Shown piece by piece: positions 19,757 to 26,512 of a stretch of 64,000 nt of DNA (position 1 is its first letter; every line of letters starts with the position of its first letter). The notes beneath the pieces were generated by a model, which saw nothing but the letters and a program-made list of their open reading frames with translations, ran no database searches and had not been told where the DNA came from. Source of the stretch: Octadecabacter algicola (GTDB lineage Bacteria > Pseudomonadota > Alphaproteobacteria > Rhodobacterales > Rhodobacteraceae). A program made the position numbers and the translations under genes. The DNA is taken from the NCBI RefSeq assembly GCF_021532625.1, contig NZ_JAKGAR010000002.1:804282-868281 (forward strand), given 5' to 3'.

Positions 19757-19812
19757 GACCCAAAGCCTAAGCGCACATCGCCCAAAGGGAAAGAGAGGTG
19801 CCTGACTTCACG

Positions 19813-19826
19813 TTGATCTGAATCAA
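19813..19826. promoter_or_regulatory. FNR-type operator
   Basis: TTGATCTGAATCAA is a perfect match to the FNR/FnrL consensus TTGAT-N4-ATCAA; NO-responsive Dnr/NnrR proteins bind very similar sites. Its centre is 54 bp before the cytochrome c start at 19874. A TAGGCT sequence at 19848-19853 could be the -10 element, placing the operator near -41.5, the class II activator position. This predicts oxygen-limited (or NO-induced) expression of the cytochrome pair. Confidence 0.75.
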
Positions 19827-19873
19827 GGTGCTCGCTCTCCTAAGGTTTAGGCTAAAGAAAAAGGGAGACGATC

Positions 19874-20275
19874 ATGAAACATACCCTATGGATTGCACCG
19901 CTGCTTTTGGCGGGCTGTGTTGAGCAAGAACTGGATGTCAGCGTCGAGGCTGGCGAATTTCTATTTCAGAATAACTGTGCGGCCTGTCACGGCAGCGACG
20001 GCAAAGGCATGGGCGAATTTGGCCAACAGCTGTTCAACATGCCATCTGATTTGACGGTGCTTGCAGCCGACAATGGCGGCGTCTTTCCCCGCGATTACGT
20101 GCTGGGTGTGATTGACGGGTTCCACCGCGATCCAGAGTTCAGCGCCGCGATGCCGGAATTTGGCGCCGAAGGCATGGGACCAACTGTTTTGGTAGAAGAT
20201 GACAACGGCGAAGTGACCCCGATCCCCGCGCGTTTGTTGGCGCTCGGAACATATCTGGAGTCCATTCAAGAATAG
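19874..20275 (+). CDS. Single-haem c-type cytochrome, lipoprotein
   Basis: 133 residues. MKHTLWIAPLLLAGC has a lipobox (LLAGC, lipidated C15), so the protein is anchored in the periplasmic face of a membrane. The haem motif CAACH is at residues 35-39; the likely sixth ligand Met is in AMPEFG. The segment DLTVLAADNGGVFPRDYVLGVIDG closely resembles DLTLLADRNDGVFPTTRVAMRIDG of the next gene, so the two are paralogues. SD GGGAGACG precedes the ATG. A perfect FNR box upstream implies induction when oxygen is low. Partner proteins are not visible in the window. Confidence 0.9.
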   Translation: MKHTLWIAPLLLAGCVEQELDVSVEAGEFLFQNNCAACHGSDGKGMGEFGQQLFNMPSDLTVLAADNGGVFPRDYVLGVIDGFHRDPEFSAAMPEFGAEGMGPTVLVEDDNGEVTPIPARLLALGTYLESIQE

Positions 20276-20284
20276 GAGTTTGCG

Positions 20285-20680
20285 ATGAAGACGACCTTAG
20301 CAGCTATGTTGGCCGTTCTGGCGGCCCCTTTGGCGGCACAAGACGCGCTTGAGGGCCAGTTGATCTATCAAACCTATTGCGCGACCTGCCACGGCGTGGA
20401 TGCACAGGGCGGCGGGCCGATGTCGGCGACATTGATCTTGCAACCCCCTGATTTGACGCTGCTGGCGGATCGCAATGACGGCGTCTTTCCGACCACGCGT
20501 GTGGCCATGCGCATCGACGGGCGCGACCCGTTGGTCAGCCACGGATCACCGATGCCCGTTTATGGTGACTATTTTGAAGGCAATGACACCCCGATCAAAT
20601 TGGAAACTGGCCAACCGATGATGACATCGCGCACCTTGGCGGATGTTGTCGCGTTTCTGGAAGGGATACAGGCGGAATGA
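20285..20680 (+). CDS. Single-haem c-type cytochrome, soluble periplasmic
   Basis: 131 residues. Signal peptide MKTTLAAMLAVLAAPLAAQ with cleavage after AAQ, no lipobox. Haem motif CATCH at residues 32-36; sixth ligand probably Met in SPMPVYG. Nine bases separate it from the lipoprotein cytochrome, with SD AGGAGTTT, so the pair is one operon behind the FNR box. A membrane-anchored and a soluble version of the same cytochrome would suit stepwise electron transfer across the periplasm, though this is inference. The stop overlaps the next small gene by ATGA. Confidence 0.9.
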   Translation: MKTTLAAMLAVLAAPLAAQDALEGQLIYQTYCATCHGVDAQGGGPMSATLILQPPDLTLLADRNDGVFPTTRVAMRIDGRDPLVSHGSPMPVYGDYFEGNDTPIKLETGQPMMTSRTLADVVAFLEGIQAE

Positions 20681-20871
20681 TAACGCACACGCAACACGTG
20701 ACAGAATATAAAATCCTGACGCAAGAAGACCCAGAAGTTCTGGGCAAGAACGTTGAAGCCGCAATCCATGACGGCTGGCAACCCTACGGAGCGCTATCCA
20801 TCAGCCCACGCGGGGACGGGTTTCGTTCGGCCTATTCGCAAGCCATGGTGAAATACGCGGATCGGTTTTAG
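20677..20871 (+). CDS. DUF1737 domain-containing small protein
   Basis: 64 residues. The core EYKILTQEDPEVLGKNVEAAIHDGWQPYGALSISP is the DUF1737 signature, a small alpha-beta fold that usually occurs alone and has no known activity. It starts by ATGA overlap with the second cytochrome gene and therefore probably shares its FNR-dependent transcript. No signal peptide, so cytoplasmic, unlike its operon partners. Confidence 0.83.
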   Translation: MITHTQHVTEYKILTQEDPEVLGKNVEAAIHDGWQPYGALSISPRGDGFRSAYSQAMVKYADRF

Positions 20872-20906
20872 CGGCGCGTTGGTGGGGCATTTTCCCTGAT
20901 GGCGGG

Positions 20907-21038
20907 CTATTTCGCCCGCTTGCCCGCGATCATGATGCCATCTTTGTTGAGATTGCTGTTCGAGGTCGCTGAAACCTTTGGCTTTTCCTGTTTTGGCTTC
21001 TTTGCTTCGCGTTTGTTGGCGCTTTTACCTTTGGACAT
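20907..21038 (-). CDS. Very small lysine-rich protein, 43 aa
   Basis: From the ATG at 21038 (MSKGKSANKREAKKPKQEKPK), preceded by SD GGAGACG. Almost half of the first 21 residues are Lys or Arg, followed by VSATSNSNLNKDGIMIAGKRAK. The composition suggests nucleic-acid or ribosome association and disorder in isolation. I recall similar small conserved hypothetical proteins in roseobacters but no function. A longer reading from 21092 lacks a ribosome site. Convergent with the DUF1737 gene, 35 bp apart. Confidence 0.6.
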   Translation of the reverse strand: MSKGKSANKREAKKPKQEKPKVSATSNSNLNKDGIMIAGKRAK

Positions 21039-21335
21039 GGGGACGTCTCCTGAATTGATGCCACGCAGCGGATGCGGCGCGGGTGGGTGCAAAGCGGAGG
21101 GCAGGGTTGCCTGAGCGGTAGCGGTCAGGGCGATGCAGCCAGCAAGGCAGCGGGAAGGCGTCTTTTTGAATAGGCGCGGACCTGCAGGGGCAGGGTGCGC
21201 CTTTGGACACGGGATAGCAAGGTGGATGATTTCTGGGGCCGATCTGCGGTGGTAACCCCTGCCAAATCAAAGACTTGGCTGCGCCCGAACCTCCCCCATG
21301 GGGAGGGCGCTTCGCACCCGCCCCATGGCTCGGGC
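21039..21335. other. Intergenic stretch with an inverted repeat
   Basis: About 297 bases without a gene I can support. Contains CCTCCCC-CAT-GGGGAGG at 21290-21306, a 7-bp perfect inverted repeat with a 3-base centre, followed by a related CCGCCCCATGG. There is no T-run on either side, so a simple terminator is not indicated. No tRNA or small-RNA fold was recognised. Confidence 0.4.
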
Positions 21336-21821
21336 TTAAGTGCTCTGTACTCTCGTTCTTACGGCTGTTCCATTTGCTACGAGCAGAACCATGTTTCCTG
21401 AAGTGCTTAGATCAACATACTCAAAATCTACTGCAATAACGCTATCCGCGCCGACCTGTGCCGCTTCCATTCTCAATTCGTGTAATACTACCTCGCGACT
21501 GTCGCGCAGCGTGTCTTGTACAGCTGCAGATCTGCCACCTACTATGTCGCGCACTCCTGCGAAAAGGTCCTTAAAGACATGCATCCCAAAAGCACACTCT
21601 GCGCTGATGATGCCAAGCCTTTCTTCGATGAGAAGGCCTTGGGGATCATTTTCTGTCGTTAGCAAAATGTCTTCGATGTTGGTCTTGCTTGAAACAGCGG
21701 CGCGCTTTTCGGCTTTGGCAGACGCGCTAGCCTCCCTTTTATTTCGGCATTCTTCACAGAACCCAGCTTTCAATTGAAATATTCCAAAATGGGACTGCTG
21801 ACATCCTACACAGGTAGCCAT
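21336..21821 (-). CDS. Zinc-ribbon plus YbjQ/UPF0145-like protein
   Basis: 161 residues. N-terminus has two Cys pairs, C4/C7 and C22/C25 (CVGC and CEEC), a compact zinc ribbon, then a Lys/Ala-rich linker. From residue 50 it is a YbjQ-like (UPF0145, 'heavy-metal binding domain') pentamer-forming domain: ILLTTENDPQG, RLGIISAECAFGMHVFKD, RDSREVVLHELRMEAAQVGADSVIAVDFEYV. Metal binding by YbjQ domains is presumed, not shown. It lies 13 bp downstream of the topoisomerase gene on the same strand and may be co-transcribed. Its AT-richer codons differ from parE. Confidence 0.8.
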   Translation of the reverse strand: MATCVGCQQSHFGIFQLKAGFCEECRNKREASASAKAEKRAAVSSKTNIEDILLTTENDPQGLLIEERLGIISAECAFGMHVFKDLFAGVRDIVGGRSAAVQDTLRDSREVVLHELRMEAAQVGADSVIAVDFEYVDLSTSGNMVLLVANGTAVRTRVQST

Positions 21822-21834
21822 TCGTTTACCTCAC

Positions 21835-23793
21835 TCAAACATCCAACTCCTCAACGAACCGCGCGTTCTCTTGAATGTACTGGAACCGCATTTCCGGTTT
21901 CTTGCCCATCAAACGTTCGACCAGATCACCTGTCTCGCCCGGTTCATCCTCGTCAATGCTCACGCGGATCAGTTTGCGGGTGCTTACGTCCATCGTGGTT
22001 TCTTTCAGGTCTTTCGCGTCCATTTCGCCCAGACCCTTAAAGCGGCTGACGTCCATTTTACCCGACCCACCAAGGCCCTTGGCCAGCACCGCGTTCTTTT
22101 CCGCTTCGTCCAGACAGTATTCGCGCTTGGCCCCTTGGGTGACGCGGAACAGGGGCGGGCAGGCCAGATACAGGTGCCCCTCGTCGATCATCGGGCGCAT
22201 CTGGCTAAAGAAGAATGTCATCAGCAGGGCTGCGATATGCGCGCCGTCGACGTCCGCATCGGTCATGATGATGACCTTGTCATAACGTAAATCATCGACG
22301 TTGAATTTCGCGCCGAGCTGCACGCCCAAGGCCTGCGTCAGATCGCTAATCTCAGCGTTTGTGCCGAGCTTTGAGGACGCAGCCCCCAGCACGTTCAAGA
22401 TCTTACCACGCAGGGGCAGCAACGCTTGGGTCTTACGATCCCGCGCCATTTTGGCCGAGCCCCCCGCAGAGTCACCCTCAACGATAAACAGTTCAGTGCC
22501 GTCGCGGTCTTTGGAGGAACAATCCACCAGCTTACCGGGGAGACGCAATTTCGCAGTCGCGGTCTTACGCGCGGTTTCTTTTTCTTGTTTGCGCTTGAGT
22601 CGTTCTTCGGCTCGCAGCACAAGGAAGTCGAGGATCGCGCCCGCGGCTTTGGTATCGGCGGCCAGCCAGTTGTCAAAGTGGTCCCGCACAGACCCTTCGA
22701 CCATCTTGGCCGCGGATTCATTGGACAAACGGTCTTTGGTTTGGCCAACATATTGCGGATCGCGCACAAAGACGGACACCAAGGCGCAGCCGCCTGTTGT
22801 CAGGTCATCGCGGTTGATGAGTTTGGCCTTTTTGTTGGCCACGCGGTCGCCGTAGTCGCGGATACCTTTCAGCACGGCGGTCCAGAAGCCTTGTTCGTGG
22901 GTGCCGCCTTCGGGGGTGGGGACGGTGTTACAGTAAGACAGGGTGAACCCGTCGCGGGCAGGGGTCCAGTTGATCGCCCATTCGACCTTACCGGCTTCGT
23001 TGAACTTGTCGCGAAAATCTACGGTGCCGGCGAAGGGGCGTTCGGAATAGACAGTGGCGCCGTCAAGACGTTCTGTCAGGTAATCCGCCAGACCATTCGG
23101 GAAGTGGAACTTTGCCTCCATCGGGGTGTCGCCGTCCGCAATGGCGGTTTTCCAACGGATTTCGACGCCAGAGAACAGATAGGCCTTACTGCGGGCCATT
23201 GCGAACAGGCGGGCAGGTTTTAGTTTCAACGAGCCGAAGATTTCGGGGTCAGGGTGGAACGTAACGGCCGTACCGCGCCGATTTGGGGCCGCGCCTACGT
23301 TTTCCAGTTTTGTCTGGGGGACGCCACGACTGAATTCCATCGCGACGAGTTCTTTGTTGCGGGCCACTTCGACGCGCAGGTGATCGGAAAGGGCGTTCAC
23401 CACAGAGGAGCCAACGCCGTTCAAACCACCCGAAGTCTCATAGTTTTCGCCCGAGAATTTGCCGCCTGCGTTCAGGGTACAAAAGATGATCTCAAGCGCG
23501 GATTTTGATGGGTCGGAGGGGTGCGGGTCGGTCGGAATGCCGCGCCCGTTGTCGCGCACGGTGACATGGCCGTTTTCATGAAGCTCGACCTCAATCCAAG
23601 TGGCATGGCCAGCAACGGCTTCGTCCATGGAGTTGTCGACAATTTCGGCAACCATGTGATGCAGCGCACGGTCATCCTTACCACCGATATACATACCGGG
23701 GCGCAGGCGGACGTGCTCCATATCCTCAAGCACTTGAATGGAGGAAGCATCGTAGTCGGACGCGGGTTTGCCGCTTAGAAGATCATTGGCCAT
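21835..23793 (-). CDS. parE: DNA topoisomerase IV subunit B
   Basis: 652 residues. Decatenates daughter chromosomes with ParC. GHKL ATPase motifs: EIVDNSMDEAVAGHA (Mg-binding Asn), DNGRGIPTD, and GGLNGVGSSVVNALS. The TOPRIM domain begins at LFIVEGDSAGGSAKMARDR and holds IIMTDADVDGAHIAALL with the catalytic acidic residues; the C-terminus ends with the expected RFKGLGEMDAKDLKETTMD segment. Assignment as ParE rather than GyrB follows from the length (GyrB of proteobacteria is near 800) and from the short loop in the TOPRIM region. Likely first gene of a pair with the YbjQ gene. Confidence 0.96.
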   Translation of the reverse strand: MANDLLSGKPASDYDASSIQVLEDMEHVRLRPGMYIGGKDDRALHHMVAEIVDNSMDEAVAGHATWIEVELHENGHVTVRDNGRGIPTDPHPSDPSKSALEIIFCTLNAGGKFSGENYETSGGLNGVGSSVVNALSDHLRVEVARNKELVAMEFSRGVPQTKLENVGAAPNRRGTAVTFHPDPEIFGSLKLKPARLFAMARSKAYLFSGVEIRWKTAIADGDTPMEAKFHFPNGLADYLTERLDGATVYSERPFAGTVDFRDKFNEAGKVEWAINWTPARDGFTLSYCNTVPTPEGGTHEQGFWTAVLKGIRDYGDRVANKKAKLINRDDLTTGGCALVSVFVRDPQYVGQTKDRLSNESAAKMVEGSVRDHFDNWLAADTKAAGAILDFLVLRAEERLKRKQEKETARKTATAKLRLPGKLVDCSSKDRDGTELFIVEGDSAGGSAKMARDRKTQALLPLRGKILNVLGAASSKLGTNAEISDLTQALGVQLGAKFNVDDLRYDKVIIMTDADVDGAHIAALLMTFFFSQMRPMIDEGHLYLACPPLFRVTQGAKREYCLDEAEKNAVLAKGLGGSGKMDVSRFKGLGEMDAKDLKETTMDVSTRKLIRVSIDEDEPGETGDLVERLMGKKPEMRFQYIQENARFVEELDV

Positions 23794-23890
23794 GTGCTGC
23801 TCTTTGGTTTTGATTTTGAGCAGTATGCCATGGCGCGTGGAGAGGGGGAAGTGTGGTTGCGTGGCTGTGGATAAGGTTTCGCAGGTTTGG

Positions 23891-25087
23891 TTAACCTTTG
23901 GCCCCCAAGCCGATCTTCATCAATGTTTTGCGCAACGGGGCCAACCCGTAAAGGGCATCCACCCCTTTGGCGCGCAAGTCGCGCAGCAGAGGGTTTTCGG
24001 CTTGGCTTGCACGATTTAGAAGGTCCACGCCTTTGACGCGCAGCTTAACCTCAGCATGGCGGCGATTGTGATAGGTCTTGAGCATCTCCGCGCTGCCGAG
24101 AGTGTCGGGGGTAGCGGCGGCAAGGTCCAGCAGGCACGCCAGATCGCCCAGTGACATGTTCAACCCTTGCGCCCCAATCGGAGGGACGACGTGGGCGGCT
24201 TCGGCGACGAGGGCCACACGTTCGGATGACATTCTATCCGCAACTTGGCTGATGATCGGCCAGACCATGCGCGGTGAAACTAGGGTAAGGGGGCCGTAAG
24301 TGTTTGCGCTGCGCTGCGTTGCCTCATGGTTAAATTCGGCGTCGGGGAGGGCAGCAAGGCGCGCGGTTTCTGGCCCGTCTTCCATCCAGACCACCGATGA
24401 ACACGGTTTGCCGTCGTGATCGGGCAGCGGAACCAAAGTGAATGGGCCACCGGTACGGTGGACTTCGGTTGAAATGTTATCATGAGGCGCTTCGTGGGTG
24501 ACGGCGAATGTCACGGCTTTTTGGCCATAACGCGTCGTCTTGGCTGATATACTTGCCGAAGTTCGTACTGGGCTGTTACGGCCGTCGGCGCCTATGACCA
24601 ATTTCGCTGCGATGCGCGTTCCGTCTGTCAGGGTCACGCGGGCCTGAGATGTGCGGGTCAGAAGCTTTTCAAAACCGACACCAGACAGGAATGTCACATT
24701 GGGAAGCTCAGCAAGTCGCGCGACCATTTCACGGCGTAGCAACCAGTTGGGGAGGTTCCAGCCAAATGGCAAATCAGAAATATCGGCGGCATCAAAGTCG
24801 CGGGTTACACGGGCCGTCGGGTCCACGCCGCCAGCATCGACGATGCGCATGATTTGCAACGGGGCCGCAAAGGGCGCCAATCGGGCCCAAAGCCCAGAAA
24901 TCTCCAGGAAATCCCGTGCAGGCTGAAGGAATGCCGTTGTTCGCAGGTCCGCGCCGTCGGCGGTTTCATCGGTCACGGGCGGCATCGGGTCCGCAATCAC
25001 GACCGAAAATCCAGCCGTGCCAAAGGCCGCTGCTGCGGTAAGACCCGCAACGCCGCCACCTGAAATGAAGATATCAGTTTGCATCAT
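23891..25087 (-). CDS. UbiH/UbiF-type FAD-dependent hydroxylase
   Basis: 398 residues. FAD-binding site GGGVAGLTAAAAFG (residues 10-23; Val replaces the usual Pro), second motif VIGADGRNSPVR, third motif ALVAEAAHVVPPIGAQGLNMSLGDL, in which Glu replaces the common Asp of 'GDAAH'. This triad defines the ubiquinone-biosynthesis hydroxylases that add the ring OH groups of Q8/Q10. Which ring position is modified cannot be read from the sequence. Alternative ATG at 25084. Stands alone between parE and a nucleotidase gene on the same strand. Confidence 0.87.
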   Translation of the reverse strand: MMQTDIFISGGGVAGLTAAAAFGTAGFSVVIADPMPPVTDETADGADLRTTAFLQPARDFLEISGLWARLAPFAAPLQIMRIVDAGGVDPTARVTRDFDAADISDLPFGWNLPNWLLRREMVARLAELPNVTFLSGVGFEKLLTRTSQARVTLTDGTRIAAKLVIGADGRNSPVRTSASISAKTTRYGQKAVTFAVTHEAPHDNISTEVHRTGGPFTLVPLPDHDGKPCSSVVWMEDGPETARLAALPDAEFNHEATQRSANTYGPLTLVSPRMVWPIISQVADRMSSERVALVAEAAHVVPPIGAQGLNMSLGDLACLLDLAAATPDTLGSAEMLKTYHNRRHAEVKLRVKGVDLLNRASQAENPLLRDLRAKGVDALYGLAPLRKTLMKIGLGAKG

Positions 25088-25128
25088 ATAACTAGTCTAA
25101 ACCTTGCCAGCGGCACGTGAAAGCCGCG

Positions 25129-25773
25129 TTAGACAAGCTGCGACAAGAAGCCTGCCAGATCGTCGGTGTGGTGATGAATATGATCGTGGTGATCCGCTAA
25201 AGGGGCCACATGCACCGTGCGCATGCCCATCGCATGGGGGGCCGCAAGATTGCGAACATCGTCTTCGAACATCGCGCCTTGGTCTGCTGGCAACTTGTCT
25301 AGGGCAAAGACGGCTTCGAAGGCGGCCTGTTCGGGTTTTGGGCGATAGCCTGCATGTTCGATGCCGTAAACGGCGTCAAATAGCCCGTCCAATCCACGCG
25401 CGGCCAAAACATTCTCCGCGTAAGGTTCCGATCCATTTGTGTATACGATTTTGCGCCCCGGCAATGCGCGGATCGCGCGGGCAAGGTCCGGTGCCTTTGG
25501 CAGAACGGAGAAATCAATGTCATGAACTGCATGCAAAAACGGGTCAGGGTCCAAGTCGTGTTCTGCCATCAATCCTGCAAGGGTTGTCCCGTAAGTCGCC
25601 CAGTAGTGCTTGCGCAAGTCATTTGCCTTGGCCGTGCTGATGTTGAGCGCGTTTGAAACATAGGTCGCCATAAGATCTTCGATTTGGCTGAACAAGTTAA
25701 CCGCAGGCGGGTACAGTGTGTTGTCGAGGTCAAAGACCCAAGCACGCACGTGAGAGAAAGACGCTTTGACCAT
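25129..25773 (-). CDS. HAD-family pyrimidine 5'-nucleotidase (SDT1-like)
   Basis: 214 residues. HAD motif I is VFDLDNTLYPP with nucleophile D15 and acid/base D17; motif II IVYTNGSEPYAENVL; motif III Lys in RPKPEQAAF; motif IV MFEDDVRNL. The 'DNTLYP' and 'FEDDxRNL' forms are those of the SDT1/pyrimidine 5'-nucleotidase subgroup, which dephosphorylates UMP/CMP and related modified nucleotides. Cytoplasmic. The C-terminus has a His-rich run (HHDHIHHHTDD), perhaps only a flexible loop. Divergent from the GntR regulator. Confidence 0.88.
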   Translation of the reverse strand: MVKASFSHVRAWVFDLDNTLYPPAVNLFSQIEDLMATYVSNALNISTAKANDLRKHYWATYGTTLAGLMAEHDLDPDPFLHAVHDIDFSVLPKAPDLARAIRALPGRKIVYTNGSEPYAENVLAARGLDGLFDAVYGIEHAGYRPKPEQAAFEAVFALDKLPADQGAMFEDDVRNLAAPHAMGMRTVHVAPLADHHDHIHHHTDDLAGFLSQLV

Positions 25774-25815
25774 GTGGTTTCCGTTCCGTTTGGCTCTAAA
25801 ATCCTAAGGGTTGAT

Positions 25816-25833
25816 ACCGTGGGAAACCGTGGG
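25816..25833. repeat. Direct repeat ACCGTGGG, 10-bp period, upstream of GntR regulator
   Basis: ACCGTGGG occurs at 25816-25823 and again at 25826-25833, start to start 10 bp, about one helical turn, ending 28 bp before the proposed start of the GntR gene. It could be an operator read on one DNA face. GntR proteins usually prefer inverted repeats, so the link is uncertain. Confidence 0.3.
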
Positions 25834-25861
25834 CTACAAACTGTTGACCAAGGAATTTTAT

Positions 25862-26512
25862 ATGCCCCAGCACGAACAACCACAAAAAGTCGCTTACGAA
25901 TTGATTCTAGAAGCGATCGACACAGGAACTTACAAACCCGGAAGCCGGCTTGTCGAAAGCGAATTGGCAGAACGGTTCGGGTTTTCGCGCACTCCTGTTC
26001 GCGAAGCTTTGCAACGGCTTGAGACGCAGAGCTTGCTCACTCGGGATGGGCGTTCTTTGATTGTTGCGTCGCTGGATCATGGCCAGCTTAGTGAACTTTA
26101 TGTGGTTCGCGGTGCACTTGAAGGTTTGGCCGCGCGGCTGGCGGCACGCCATGCAACCCCCGAGGAACTGGCCGTTCTGCGCGATATGCTCGAGGCGGAC
26201 CGCAAGCTGGTGGATGACCCAGATGCAATGAGCCGCGCCAACAGGCGGTTTCATAAACAAATTCACCTAGCCTCTCATAACCGGTTCTTGGTGCAGCAGT
26301 TGGATCTGGTTCACCGATCTATGGCGCTTTTGGCGTCCACGTCAATTGCGGCCGAAGGGCGGACAAAGGACACGATGGAAGAACACGAAGTTATCGTTCG
26401 TGCCATTGAGGCAGGGGACGGCGACGCGGCGGATGCAGCCCTTCGCGAACACATCTCCAAGGCCTATATTATTCGGCTGCGGTTGGATGCAGAGGCCGTA
26501 CAGGCTGGCTAA
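25862..26512 (+). CDS. GntR-family regulator with FCD ligand domain
   Basis: 216 residues from the ATG at 25862 (MPQHEQPQKVAYELI), chosen because the longer reading from 25811 runs through the ACCGTGGG repeat and lacks a ribosome site. Winged helix-turn-helix at residues 10-70 (IDTGTYKPGSRLVESELAERFGFSRTPVREALQRLE), followed by an all-helical FCD domain whose metal ligands fit DPDAMSRANRRFHKQIH and the later HEVIVRAIEAGDGDAADAALREHI. FadR/VanR-type regulators respond to organic acids or sugar acids. No adjacent target pathway gives the ligand. The 3' end overlaps the convergent glycosyltransferase gene by 44 bp. Confidence 0.88.
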   Translation: MPQHEQPQKVAYELILEAIDTGTYKPGSRLVESELAERFGFSRTPVREALQRLETQSLLTRDGRSLIVASLDHGQLSELYVVRGALEGLAARLAARHATPEELAVLRDMLEADRKLVDDPDAMSRANRRFHKQIHLASHNRFLVQQLDLVHRSMALLASTSIAAEGRTKDTMEEHEVIVRAIEAGDGDAADAALREHISKAYIIRLRLDAEAVQAG

